This document shows, piece after piece, positions 18,670 through 27,284 of a stretch of 64,000 nucleotides of DNA; positions within the stretch are counted from its first letter, which is position 1, and the number at the start of each line of letters is the position of its first letter. A program made the position numbers and the translations under genes. The notes under the pieces are model-generated. The model ran no database searches and was not told the DNA's origin. It saw only the letters and a list, made by a program, of their open reading frames with translations. The stretch spans positions 2,754,501 to 2,818,500 of the forward strand of contig CP033051.1 of assembly GCA_003667865.1 (NCBI GenBank). Reading direction: 5' to 3'. The DNA is from Rossellomorea marisflavi (GTDB taxonomy: Bacteria; Bacillota; Bacilli; Bacillales; Bacillaceae_B).

Positions 18670-19874
18670 AAAAAGGAATAGTGATGGAAATAAATAATGA
18701 CCACCTCATCATGATGACTCCTGAAGGAGAATTCTTAAAAGGAAAGAAAATAGAAAATTATCATTATACAGTAGGTGTAGAGCATTCATTTCAACCTTTT
18801 GTAGCGGAAAAAAGTGTACGTTCATCGTTCTTAAAAGGCTTTAAATTACATGTAAGGCCACTCGTTACGTATGCTATTGCTTTATTGCTTATCTTTACCC
18901 TATTACCATCTTTTCTATTTCAAGATGAGGTATACGCCTATGTTTCAATCGATATTAATCCAAGTTTTGAATTAAGCATTGACCAGGAACAAGAAGTTGT
19001 AGACATTGAAGCGTATAACAAAGATGCAGAACGGCTGCTAAATGAATTATCAGATTGGAAGAAGAAGCCTATTGATGTTGTTACAATAATGATTATAGAA
19101 AATAGCGAAAAGCTTGGTTATCTGGAAGAAAAACACACTATTCGTATTACTTCTGTGTTTACAAATGAAGCTTCTGAGAATTCAAAAAAAACGATGCTCG
19201 ATACAGTAGAAAAACTCTCTAAAGCAGCAATTAGTGATAAGGATCCTATTATTTCGTACTATGTTGCATCAGAGGTTCAACGAAAACAAGCACTAGATCA
19301 TGGAGTGACAGTAGGGACACTTATTACGAGAGAAAAAGAAGCAGAAGAGCAGAAACGTATTTCTGAACCGAAGTTAGAAGAAGAACAAGATGAACTTGTA
19401 AAGAAAGAAAACCTTTCAACGGGTGAGAAGGTTGCAACAACGATTCCGTCTATTGAAGAAAATCCTCCTAACCAAGTTCAAACAGATAAAAAGAATGATG
19501 ATAGTAAAAAAACAAACAACGATACAACGCTTGTTGGAGAAAATAAACAGACACCACCCTCTTCTGATAAAAATTCTTTGGTTGGTACTCAGATAAAAGA
19601 CGATAATGAAAATAAAGGTAATAGCAATAATCATTCAAACAATTTGAAACCAAACAATAACAAAGGTACAAATAATAAAGAAAACTATGATGATAAGGAA
19701 CAAGATAAGGAAAAAGACAAAGGACGTCGAAATAGTCATGAAAGTGACGAAGACGAAGACGGAGATAATGATGAAGATGAAGAAGATGAAAATGATAGAA
19801 GAAAAGATGACGATGAAGATCATTCGAAATCAAATCGTAATAACAAAGGAAATCATGATAATAGAGATGATTAA
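18666..19874 (+). CDS. rsgI: Anti-sigma-I factor RsgI
   Basis: 402 residues. The cytoplasmic N-terminal RsgI domain (about 1-62, MKKGIVMEINNDHLIMMTPEG) would bind SigI. One membrane helix spans about 65-86. The extracellular domain begins at YVSIDINPSFEL; the Asn98-Pro99 bond is where RsgI proteins are reported to self-cleave, a step that primes regulated intramembrane proteolysis. From about residue 220 the protein becomes low-complexity, rich in N, K, D and E, ending in a strongly acidic tract (about 335-402), probably a disordered wall-facing sensor or spacer. Start overlaps the sigI stop. Followed by a strong bidirectional terminator. Confidence 0.94.
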   Translation: MKKGIVMEINNDHLIMMTPEGEFLKGKKIENYHYTVGVEHSFQPFVAEKSVRSSFLKGFKLHVRPLVTYAIALLLIFTLLPSFLFQDEVYAYVSIDINPSFELSIDQEQEVVDIEAYNKDAERLLNELSDWKKKPIDVVTIMIIENSEKLGYLEEKHTIRITSVFTNEASENSKKTMLDTVEKLSKAAISDKDPIISYYVASEVQRKQALDHGVTVGTLITREKEAEEQKRISEPKLEEEQDELVKKENLSTGEKVATTIPSIEENPPNQVQTDKKNDDSKKTNNDTTLVGENKQTPPSSDKNSLVGTQIKDDNENKGNSNNHSNNLKPNNNKGTNNKENYDDKEQDKEKDKGRRNSHESDEDEDGDNDEDEEDENDRRKDDDEDHSKSNRNNKGNHDNRDD

Positions 19875-19877
19875 ATT

Positions 19878-19911
19878 AGAAAAGAGGATGTCTTTAGACA
19901 TCCTCTTTTCT
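19878..19911. terminator. Bidirectional terminator between rsgI and sspD
   Basis: AGAAAAGAGGATGTC - TTTA - GACATCCTCTTTTCT, a perfect 15-bp stem serving convergent genes. Confidence 0.92.
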
Positions 19912-20106
19912 CTATTTTCTATCACCAGATAATTGAGATTGAGCTTGTTTTACTAGTCGTTTTGTGATTTCTCCACCAACAGATCCGTTAGAGCGAGCAG
20001 CAGAGTCAGAGCCTAATTGAACACCAAACTCTTGAGCGATTTCGTATTTATACTGATCAAGGAATTGTTCAACTCCTGGAACTAATAATTTATTACTTCT
20101 AGACAT
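19912..20106 (-). CDS. sspD: Alpha/beta-type small acid-soluble spore protein
   Basis: 64 residues with the whole alpha/beta SASP pattern: [23 protein letters not shown] containing the germination-protease site (Glu22-Ile23), then [22 protein letters not shown]. It coats spore DNA and is degraded on germination. Position next to sigI-rsgI matches sspD of B. subtilis. The ribosome binding site is AGGAGG. Expression in the forespore (SigG) is expected. Confidence 0.95.
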   Translation of the reverse strand: MSRSNKLLVPGVEQFLDQYKYEIAQEFGVQLGSDSAARSNGSVGGEITKRLVKQAQSQLSGDRK

Positions 20107-20157
20107 ATGAAAAACCTCCTAAGTGTGAATTTATCCTTCCGTACTACTATTATGTTC

Positions 20158-20190
20158 TCTTATGATAAAAACATTAGTGGAAATATTTCA
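20158..20190 (-). promoter_or_regulatory. Possible forespore (SigG-type) promoter of sspD
   Basis: On the minus strand TGAAATA (20190-20184) is followed after about 18 bases by CATAAGA (20164-20158), a partial match to the SigG -35/-10. The implied start near 20150 leaves a 45-base leader. The rest of the 20107-20411 gap shows no other clear element. Confidence 0.3.
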
Positions 20191-20411
20191 CGCTGTTAGG
20201 TTAACTTAATATATAAGAAAATAGATCTCATTACGATCAATAATTTCTTTTTAGCCTAAGCAAAGTAGGATGCCTATTTGATTAATAAGCATTAGATTTT
20301 AATTCCCTTTTCATTACGTATAATAACAAAGAATTCGAATTAAGATAAGGAATCTTGTAATTGCTCTTTTATTTCATCAACTGAACCGATAAGATAGGAA
20401 GAGTAAGTTTA

Positions 20412-21785
20412 ATGAAGGGGTCAATCTATTTTATGTGGTACAAATTTAAATTAAAATTAAAACTCTTAACTCCTGCTCAAGCCATAGTATCTTATTATCT
20501 TGTTGCAGCAACTTTATCTACACTATTGTTAAGTTTACCGTTTGCACGAAAAGAAGGCGCAGAATGGTCTTTTATTGATGGCCTTTTTACAGCAGTTAGT
20601 GCAGTAAGTGTAACAGGACTTACAGTTGTAAATACTTCTGAAACGTTTAGTATTGCAGGTATATTTATTTTAATGCTTGTCTTGCAATTTGGCGGAGTTG
20701 GCGTTATGACAGTTGGAACGTTTTTTTGGCTTTTATTCGGCAAAAAGATCGGACTGAAAGAGCGTCAACTAATAATGACAGACCAAAATCAAACAAACTT
20801 GTCTGGTCTCGTCAATTTACTAAAGCAAATTTTGTTTATTATCATAATGATTGAGCTGATTGGTGCCTTAATACTGGGCGTCTACTTCTTAAATTACTAT
20901 GATACATGGCAAGAGGCTTTTATTCACGGTTTATTCTCATCCATTAGTGCAACAACAAATGGAGGATTTGATATAACTGGTGCTTCGTTAAAGCCATTTG
21001 CTAATGATTATTTTGTTCAATTTATTCATGTAGTGCTTATAACATTAGGTGCAATAGGGTTTCCAGTACTAATTGAAACAAAAGATTTTATTATGAACCG
21101 TGATAAACGAACTAGGAGATTTTCACTTTTTACGAAAATTACCACACTGATTTTTCTTGCTTTACTCGTATTTGGAACGCTCTTTATTTATATTTTTGAA
21201 TTTAATCATTTCTTTAAGGATAAATCTTGGCACGAATCGTTCTTCTATGCATTCTTTCAGTCTGTATCTTCAAGGAGTGGTGGACTTTCCACGATGGATG
21301 TTGCGGAATTTACAACACCGACATTGCTTCTACTTAGCATACTGATGTTTATTGGAGCATCACCTAGCTCAGTTGGAGGAGGAATTCGTACAACAACCTT
21401 CGCAATCAATTTGCTTTTCTTATTTCACTTTGCTAGAGGAAATAGAAGCATTAAAGTGTTTAAACGAGAAATCCATGAAGAAGATATAATAAAATCGCTT
21501 GTAGTAACATTGATGGCTACCATCATTTGCTTTTCAGCAGTGGTTATTCTAAGTGCAACAGAAAATCATGATACCTTAGCCATTATATTTGAGGTAGCTT
21601 CTGCTTTTGGGACCTGTGGACTTTCAATGGGAATAACACCTGACTTAACCAACATTGGAAAATGTATTATTATCATATTAATGTTTATCGGCCGTGTAGG
21701 GATTTTATCGTTTTTATTTATGATTGGCGGCAAAGAAAAATCTGCTAAATATCATTATCCAAAAGAACGAATTATCATTGGGTAG
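20412..21785 (+). CDS. ktrD: Ktr potassium channel, membrane subunit KtrD
   Basis: 457 residues arranged as four M1-P-M2 repeats. Each pore loop keeps its filter glycine: SVTGLT, ATTNGGF, SRSGGLS and GTCGLS. KtrD mediates low-affinity, Na+-dependent K+ uptake together with a cytosolic RCK ring (KtrC in B. subtilis, not in this window). The neighbourhood (sigI-rsgI-sspD upstream) fits YkrM/KtrD. GGAAGAG precedes ATG 20412; ATG 20433 with AAGGGG is an alternative. No c-di-AMP (ydaO) riboswitch is recognisable upstream. Confidence 0.93.
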   Translation: MKGSIYFMWYKFKLKLKLLTPAQAIVSYYLVAATLSTLLLSLPFARKEGAEWSFIDGLFTAVSAVSVTGLTVVNTSETFSIAGIFILMLVLQFGGVGVMTVGTFFWLLFGKKIGLKERQLIMTDQNQTNLSGLVNLLKQILFIIIMIELIGALILGVYFLNYYDTWQEAFIHGLFSSISATTNGGFDITGASLKPFANDYFVQFIHVVLITLGAIGFPVLIETKDFIMNRDKRTRRFSLFTKITTLIFLALLVFGTLFIYIFEFNHFFKDKSWHESFFYAFFQSVSSRSGGLSTMDVAEFTTPTLLLLSILMFIGASPSSVGGGIRTTTFAINLLFLFHFARGNRSIKVFKREIHEEDIIKSLVVTLMATIICFSAVVILSATENHDTLAIIFEVASAFGTCGLSMGITPDLTNIGKCIIIILMFIGRVGILSFLFMIGGKEKSAKYHYPKERIIIG

Positions 21786-21793
21786 TAGTGTGT

Positions 21794-21822
21794 AAAGGTC
21801 AAATTTAATTTGGCCTTTTTTT
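21794..21822 (+). terminator. Terminator of ktrD
   Basis: AAAGGTCAAATT pairs with ATTTGGCCTTT, followed by TTTTT. Confidence 0.85.
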
Positions 21823-21915
21823 ATGATTGTACAAATTTTATAGGACCATCTTATAGAATGCCTCGAATGGATTTTACCAAAAAGGTCATCCTAATAATGA
21901 AAGGAGTTGAGTGAC

Positions 21916-22092
21916 ATGGCAAAGCGTAAAGCAGAGTATGATGCAGCTGTAAAACACAGTAAAACCCCGAAAGAAAATATCTATGAAACAACTGAATTCT
22001 CAGCAGAATTTGCTCATGGAGAAGATACAATGAAAGCTAAAAACCGTAATTCAAAGCAGGGTCGTAAAGGGAGAAAAAATGATGAAAGATAA
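21916..22092 (+). CDS. Gamma-SASP-like small spore protein (copy 1)
   Basis: 58 residues from ATG 21916, placed ten bases after AAAGGAG; TTG 21907 is too close to that site. It is very hydrophilic and lysine-rich with the core TTEFSAEFAHGED, and ends in a basic QGRKGRKNDER tail. The E-F-x-x-E-F core resembles the Y/F-G-T-E-F repeats of gamma-type SASPs (SspE), amino-acid stores of the spore. It overlaps the next small gene by 11 bases, and that gene carries the same core. Related third copy at 42394. Assignment is by motif only. Confidence 0.6.
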   Translation: MAKRKAEYDAAVKHSKTPKENIYETTEFSAEFAHGEDTMKAKNRNSKQGRKGRKNDER

Positions 22093-22222
22093 AGAAAGTT
22101 ATTCTGAAGAATACGGGATTGAATTTGGAGATTTTAATGCAAGTAAGCTCTATGATGTAACTATGAAAAACAATAAAAAAGAGAAAGAACATATTCACAA
22201 AGAAAAAAATGTTAAGCCTTAA
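22082..22222 (+). CDS. Gamma-SASP-like small spore protein (copy 2)
   Basis: 46 residues, MKDKESYSEEYGIEFGDFNA... then a lysine-rich tail ending KNVKP. AAAGGGAG inside the previous gene lies eight bases upstream of ATG 22082, so the two are translationally linked. The core EYGIEFGDFNASK is closer to the SspE repeat than copy 1. The last codons lie inside the terminator hairpin shared with the convergent radical SAM gene. Confidence 0.6.
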   Translation: MKDKESYSEEYGIEFGDFNASKLYDVTMKNNKKEKEHIHKEKNVKP

Positions 22223-22237
22223 TAAGGCTTAACATTT
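22209..22237. terminator. Bidirectional terminator embedded in both convergent coding ends
   Basis: AATGTTAAGCCTT - AAT - AAGGCTTAACATT is a perfect 13-bp stem. On the plus strand TTCT follows; on the minus strand a run of seven T follows. The stop codons of both flanking genes lie within it. Confidence 0.88.
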
Positions 22238-23970
22238 TCTAATAATAGAGATTCTTTCTTAATCGTAAATAGTGTTGATTCTCCAGTTGATGGCGTAAAA
22301 TAGGCAAGTACGAAACAATCTTTTTCTTCATCAAAGTGTTCTAATTCTTCAAGAACAGTGTGTTTATAGAGATCTTTTTCAGTTAGACCTAGAGCAACAA
22401 ATTCATCACCTAAAAGTGATGGGTTCTCCATAATCCATTTATAAATTCTAGCTCGTGTTTCTTTTTCTAAGTCATGTGACCACCAAGGCTTACGTGGTTT
22501 ATAGCGTTGGTTATTCAAATAATCCCATTTCATGAAAGATTCTACTTTTGAAAGGTTTGGAATTGAAGTATAGACTAGGAATTCGTGAAGTCGTTTAAAT
22601 AAGTCTTCTAATTGATGCCCTATTCTTAACCAACCTTGCTGTTCCCAATAAGCACCAAATTGTTGAAAGAAATCAAAGGGTGTTTCGAAGCAATGATCAA
22701 CTAAAAATTCAATTGTTCGGTCCATTCTATGGTCATTCCAATACTTTTCTAACACATCTTCAACTTGTTTAATCCGAATAATATCTTCAAATGATAACAC
22801 ATTGTTTCCAAGAATTTCATATGGTGAATGATTCATATATATATATTTATGTTGATTTGCACTAATTCGGAGACCAGTTCCTCTAAGCATTTTTAGGAAT
22901 CCTAATTGTAGCTCCTCTGGTCTTAAAGCAAAAACATCATTAAATGTCTTTCTAAAAGAGTTATAATCCTCTTCTGGAAGTCCAGCAATAAGATCCAAAT
23001 GCTGGTCGATTTTCCCTCCATCTTTCACCATGGTTACTGTTCGAGTCAGTTTATCCCAGTTTTGCTTTCTCATAACTAGATCATTTGTTTCATCGTTTGT
23101 TGATTGGACACCAATTTCAAATCGGAAAAGTCCTGCAGGGGCATTATCATTTAAAAATTGTATAACCTCAGGTCTCATAATGTCGCCTGTAATTTCAAAT
23201 TGAAATACCGTGCCAGGCACATGCTCGTCTATAAGAAATTGAAACATTTCCATTGCATAGCTTCTACTGATATTGAATGTACGGTCAACAAATTTGATTG
23301 TTTTCGCACCGTTTTTCATTAAAAAGCGTATATCTTCTTTCACTTTTTCTCGATCAAAGTAACGAACGCCAACTTCTATAGATGATAGGCAAAATTGACA
23401 GCGGAAAGGACAGCCACGACTGGTCTCAATATAGGTAACCCTTTTAGATAAAAATGGCATATCTTCACCGAATCGAAATGGTGAAGGAAGTTCTCGAAGA
23501 TCAAGCTTATTTCTTTGCGGGTTGATAACGGGCTTGCCATCTTTAAGATAGCCGATACCATGAACCTCGTCCCAATTTTGATCGCCACTAATTTGATCAA
23601 GCAACTGCTTGAAGGTTTGTTCTCCCTCTCCAATAACAATAAAATCGACATCTGTTAAACGGTCAAGCCAATAAGTAACATCATAGGTTACTTCAGGACC
23701 ACCTAAAACAATAACCACCTCTGGCATGATCTTCCGTAGAATCTCGATTACTTTAATCGTTTCTTCTATATTCCATATATAACAACTAAAACCAATCACT
23801 TTAGGGTTCTTAGAATATAAATCTGTTGCGATATTCATAGAAGGATCTTTAATGGTATACTCACAGATTTCAACTTCATGTTCTGGTTCTGCGTAAGATT
23901 TTAAATAACGTAGTGCTAAATTAGTATGAATGTACTTAGCATTTAGAGTACTAACTACGACTTTCTTCAT
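22219..23970 (-). CDS. B12-binding-domain radical SAM protein (DUF4080 type)
   Basis: 583 residues. The N-terminal cobalamin-binding-like domain (1-135; VIGFSCYIWNIEET, VVLGGPEVT, IGEGEQTF) is followed by the radical SAM core with the cluster cysteines Cys187, Cys191 and Cys194 in GCPFRCQFC. The C-terminal third (after about 380) matches the DUF4080 helical region typical of this subfamily. It presumably cleaves SAM for a methyl transfer or rearrangement; the substrate is unknown. ATG 23970 follows GAAGGAG; the GTG at 24000 is upstream of that site and rejected. Monocistronic. Confidence 0.9.
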   Translation of the reverse strand: MKKVVVSTLNAKYIHTNLALRYLKSYAEPEHEVEICEYTIKDPSMNIATDLYSKNPKVIGFSCYIWNIEETIKVIEILRKIMPEVVIVLGGPEVTYDVTYWLDRLTDVDFIVIGEGEQTFKQLLDQISGDQNWDEVHGIGYLKDGKPVINPQRNKLDLRELPSPFRFGEDMPFLSKRVTYIETSRGCPFRCQFCLSSIEVGVRYFDREKVKEDIRFLMKNGAKTIKFVDRTFNISRSYAMEMFQFLIDEHVPGTVFQFEITGDIMRPEVIQFLNDNAPAGLFRFEIGVQSTNDETNDLVMRKQNWDKLTRTVTMVKDGGKIDQHLDLIAGLPEEDYNSFRKTFNDVFALRPEELQLGFLKMLRGTGLRISANQHKYIYMNHSPYEILGNNVLSFEDIIRIKQVEDVLEKYWNDHRMDRTIEFLVDHCFETPFDFFQQFGAYWEQQGWLRIGHQLEDLFKRLHEFLVYTSIPNLSKVESFMKWDYLNNQRYKPRKPWWSHDLEKETRARIYKWIMENPSLLGDEFVALGLTEKDLYKHTVLEELEHFDEEKDCFVLAYFTPSTGESTLFTIKKESLLLENVKPY

Positions 23971-24357
23971 ATTTAAATTGACTCCTTCATTGGTATACAC
24001 TATAAGAGTATATTTTTACATGTTTGCTACACTATTTTATATGAGTAGACAAGAAACCTCAATGTCTGTCTAAATTCCAAAATTTATCAAGCTATAAAAA
24101 AGGGTTTTAGGTAAGAGATGAGAATAATAATAAAGATAGGCTTTTTTACTTTAAATAGTACTATTTTGACCCATCAAAAAAATTTATAAACAAATAGTGA
24201 TGAATATTCTCTGACCAGCATTAATTTTAAAAAATAGTGAATAAACAAAAACAGAGCACTCTATTAACATATATGAATGTTTAATCTTCTCGAATAAAAC
24301 GTCTAACATCATGAAAATTGCAGATGGTTGCTTTTAAGAAATGAGGGGGATGTATGT
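23971..24357. other. Intergenic region between divergent radical SAM and kinase genes
   Basis: AT-rich divergent promoter region. I see the ribosome binding sites at both edges but no convincing operator, terminator or small gene. Confidence 0.5.
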
Positions 24358-26511
24358 ATGACACAAGGTATTAATAAAGCGGACGCAGAGTCATTAAGAA
24401 AGACTACTGATCTAGAAGAGATCATATGTGAAGCGTCACCAATTCCATTACTAGTAATAGATAAAGACTTCACTGTGGTGAATATTAATGATTCGGCATG
24501 CAGTTTACTTAAAGTGGTTGCAACAGAATATATTGGGGGGGCGTTTGAACAGATTTTTTCATCCGTTCCTTTACCGATTTTAACACACTACAAGTCTATT
24601 ATAACTTCAGGTATCACCTGCGAGGATGAAGCACTTATGACGATTGCTTCAAATGTTCACCTTCATGTTGAGTTGACATTTAAACCGTCACCAATCTCTA
24701 ATCATACTCTTCTTTATTTCAAAGACATTACGGAGCAAAAAGAGAAAGAACGAAATGAACAGATGTCATTGCACATGCTATCCAACATATTTCAACAAGC
24801 AGCAGAAGGAATAATCATATTTGATTATGATGGGAATATAAGAGATGCAAACGAAGCATTTTGTAATCAAGTTAAGTTAAACAAATCAATAGTCTTAACG
24901 AAATCAATACGATCATTTATTCCTGAAAATTTCCATTATAAAATTCAAAAGGTAAAGGATTTATTAAATACCAATCGAAAAGCCCGTGGAGAAATTCCCA
25001 TTCAACATAGTGAAGGGATATCGATCGTTGACTTTACAACAACACCTTTTGTTCACCATCATTTACATATGGCCATGCTTCGTGATGTTACTGAAAAAAG
25101 ACAAATGGAGATCCAGCTAAAACGGAGTGAAGAGCTATTCAAAGATCTCTTTGATGAGGCAATCGATGCAATCGTTCTGTGGGACCAAGATGGACGAGTA
25201 TTACGGGCAAATCAATCTGCATTGAAGATCTTTGAATGCACACTATCTGAAATTCTAACAAAAAAGGTAAAGGATTTTGTTTATCCACTAGAGCTACATA
25301 AATTTGATTTGATTATGGAAGAGCTAAAAAGAAGAGGCGATGTAAGGGACGAAGTACTTTTCTTAATGCCTAACAATCAACTAAAGCATCTTGAGTTTAC
25401 ATCTAAGCTCCATTCTGTTGATGGATATAATATGACCATTTTCCGAAACGTTAGTGAAAGATATCAGATGGAAAAAGAATTAAGAGAAAGTGAAGAGCGT
25501 TTTCGGAAAATTTTTGAAGGTACACTAGACGGAATGCTGTTAACAAATCATAACTATGTAATCGTTGATGCAAACCCTGTAGCAGGGAAAATATTAAATT
25601 TAAATAAACATGAGCTGATTGGTAAAGGCATTCGAGAAATTTTAGGTATTAAAGAAGAAGAAGAAAGTGCCTATAAGGAATACATTCAAACACTTCAAGA
25701 TGAAGGGCAAGCAAATCTATTACGTGAGGTACCTTTGGATGAAGATAGAATTCAATATATTGAACTTTCGTCTAAATACAATTTGTTATCGAACTTAAAC
25801 CTAACAGTAATACGAGATATTACCGAACAGATCGACATGCAAGAGCAATTAAGGAAATCTGATACATTAAGTGTTGTTGGTGAATTAGCTGCAGGCATTG
25901 CTCATGAAATTCGTAATCCTATGACAGCCCTAAAAGGCTTTATACAACTTTTAGAAAATAATGTTGGTGAAGACCATCATATGTATTTCAATGTGATTAA
26001 ATCAGAGTTACAAAGAATTGAATTGATTATTACAGAGTTTCTTATTTTAGCAAAACCACAAGCAACACAATATAAGCAAACGAATTTAAAACGAATTATG
26101 AGAGATACTGTAGAGCTTTTACAAGCACAGGCTGTCATGCATAATGTACAATTTGATGAGTATTACGATGAAAGTTTATCGGAAATCATAGCAGAACCAA
26201 ACCAATTAAAACAAGTATTTATTAATATTATTAAAAATGCTATTGAAGTTATGCAAAAAGGTGGGTTTATTAGAATAAGAGTACTTGAAGGAACAGAAGA
26301 TACCGTTCATATTATGATTGAAGATGAAGGCTCAGGAATTCCTAAAGATAAGTTAAAGCGACTTGGAGAACCTTTTTATACGACGAAGGAAAGAGGAACA
26401 GGTCTAGGGCTTATGGTGAGCTTTAATATTATTCGTGAACATAAAGGTCGAATAGAGGTTGAAAGTGAGTTAGGGAAGGGGAGTATTTTTCATCTGTATT
26501 TGCCTAAATGA
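24358..26511 (+). CDS. Multi-PAS sporulation-type sensor histidine kinase
   Basis: 717 residues, no membrane helix. About four PAS modules precede the kinase: around 20-130 (ending LYFKDITEQKE), 140-255 (MLRDVTEKRQ), 265-375 (IFRNVSERYQ) and 385-495 (VIRDITEQID). The H box AHEIRNPMTALKGFIQLL has the phospho-acceptor His516. N box NIIKNAIEVM, G1 DEGSGIP and G2 GTGLGLMVS complete the ATPase. This is the KinA/KinE cytosolic architecture, so phosphorelay input to Spo0F is likely. In B. subtilis kinD occupies a comparable place before ykvE, but KinD has a membrane Cache sensor. ATG 24358 follows GAGGGGGA; the upstream TTG 24328 is rejected. Confidence 0.9.
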   Translation: MTQGINKADAESLRKTTDLEEIICEASPIPLLVIDKDFTVVNINDSACSLLKVVATEYIGGAFEQIFSSVPLPILTHYKSIITSGITCEDEALMTIASNVHLHVELTFKPSPISNHTLLYFKDITEQKEKERNEQMSLHMLSNIFQQAAEGIIIFDYDGNIRDANEAFCNQVKLNKSIVLTKSIRSFIPENFHYKIQKVKDLLNTNRKARGEIPIQHSEGISIVDFTTTPFVHHHLHMAMLRDVTEKRQMEIQLKRSEELFKDLFDEAIDAIVLWDQDGRVLRANQSALKIFECTLSEILTKKVKDFVYPLELHKFDLIMEELKRRGDVRDEVLFLMPNNQLKHLEFTSKLHSVDGYNMTIFRNVSERYQMEKELRESEERFRKIFEGTLDGMLLTNHNYVIVDANPVAGKILNLNKHELIGKGIREILGIKEEEESAYKEYIQTLQDEGQANLLREVPLDEDRIQYIELSSKYNLLSNLNLTVIRDITEQIDMQEQLRKSDTLSVVGELAAGIAHEIRNPMTALKGFIQLLENNVGEDHHMYFNVIKSELQRIELIITEFLILAKPQATQYKQTNLKRIMRDTVELLQAQAVMHNVQFDEYYDESLSEIIAEPNQLKQVFINIIKNAIEVMQKGGFIRIRVLEGTEDTVHIMIEDEGSGIPKDKLKRLGEPFYTTKERGTGLGLMVSFNIIREHKGRIEVESELGKGSIFHLYLPK

Positions 26512-26520
26512 ATTTAATTA

Positions 26521-26555
26521 AGGATGACTCTGCGTTCTATGAGTCATCCTTTTTA
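26521..26555 (+). terminator. Terminator of the kinase gene
   Basis: AGGATGACTC - 10 bases - GAGTCATCCT, followed by TTTTTA. Confidence 0.92.
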
Positions 26556-26572
26556 TTTTTGTATTGTTTAGG

Positions 26573-26616
26573 TTGAATTATCCATCTAATTAGATTAAAA
26601 TCTAATTAGATGGATA
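26573..26616 (+). promoter_or_regulatory. Promoter overlapped by a 38-bp palindromic operator
   Basis: -35 TTGAAT (26573-26578), 17-base spacer, -10 TAAAAT (26596-26601). A perfect inverted repeat with 18-bp arms, TATCCATCTAATTAGATT at 26579-26596 and its complement at 26599-26616, covers the spacer and -10. Each arm holds its own TCTAATTAGA palindrome. It is ideally placed for autorepression by the ArsR-type protein starting at 26639. Confidence 0.85.
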
Positions 26617-26638
26617 TCGAAATTAAAGGTGGTGTAGC

Positions 26639-27241
26639 ATGCAACTAAGTAAACAAGTTTCCTTTTTAAAAACAATGGGTGATCCAACACGATTGAAAAT
26701 TATAAATTTATTAAGTGTTGGTCCATTACACGTTGGTGCCATTGCTGGAAAATTAGGTTTAACGGCTCCTACAATCTCGCATCATCTAAACAAATTAAAG
26801 GATTGTGCCATAGTGTTTTCTAGAAGAGATAAAAACACTATATACTATCACCTTAATAAGAAAGTGTTAAAGCATCATGCGAATGTACTACTGCAGTATG
26901 CAACAGAAACTGAAAAGGGGGAGGACTCAATGAAACAGGATTATCTTCTTGATAAACAAAAGGTAATAACGAATTTCTTTACAAAAGATGGGAAAATGAA
27001 AACAATTCCTTCTCAACAAAAAAAGAAGCTTCTTGCGTTAGAGTATTTAATAGAAGGGTTAAGTGTTGGGGTAAAATACCCTGAAAAAGAGATTAATAAC
27101 TATATTCAACAATTTCATGAAGATTTCGCTACAATAAGAAGAGAGTTTATTATCCATCATTTTATGTTTCGTGAAGATGGGGTCTATGAGGTGAATCCTA
27201 AAGAAATGTGGGCTTCAACAAAGTTTTATCAAACGGTATAG
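26639..27241 (+). CDS. ArsR-family regulator fused to a DUF2087 domain
   Basis: 200 residues. The N-terminal winged helix (about 1-88) reads KTMGDPTRLKIINLLS and GLTAPTISHHLNKLKD, the ArsR recognition-helix pattern, without the metal-binding ELCVC motif. The C-terminal DUF2087 domain (about 110-185) has TKDGKMKTIPSQQKKKL, YPEKEINNYI and DFATIRREFI. Ligand unknown. An internal ATG at 26930 (Met98) has AAGGGGGAGG six bases upstream, so a free DUF2087 protein of 103 residues may also be made. The palindrome at 26579-26616 indicates autoregulation. Confidence 0.9.
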   Translation: MQLSKQVSFLKTMGDPTRLKIINLLSVGPLHVGAIAGKLGLTAPTISHHLNKLKDCAIVFSRRDKNTIYYHLNKKVLKHHANVLLQYATETEKGEDSMKQDYLLDKQKVITNFFTKDGKMKTIPSQQKKKLLALEYLIEGLSVGVKYPEKEINNYIQQFHEDFATIRREFIIHHFMFREDGVYEVNPKEMWASTKFYQTV

Positions 27242-27250
27242 CATGTTACT

Positions 27251-27284
27251 AAACAGGAAACTGAAATGTTTTCTGTTTTTTTTT
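27251..27284 (+). terminator. Terminator of the ArsR-DUF2087 gene
   Basis: AAACAGGAAA pairs with TTTTCTGTTT and is followed by a long T-run. Confidence 0.8.

Noticed and set aside
19416..19833. Several long antisense frames opposite rsgI
   Set aside because: They are the reverse of the low-complexity acidic tail of RsgI and consist of repetitive H/Y/F/L runs.
20107..20411. A c-di-AMP (ydaO) riboswitch before ktrD
   Set aside because: The leader is too short and shows none of the conserved motifs.
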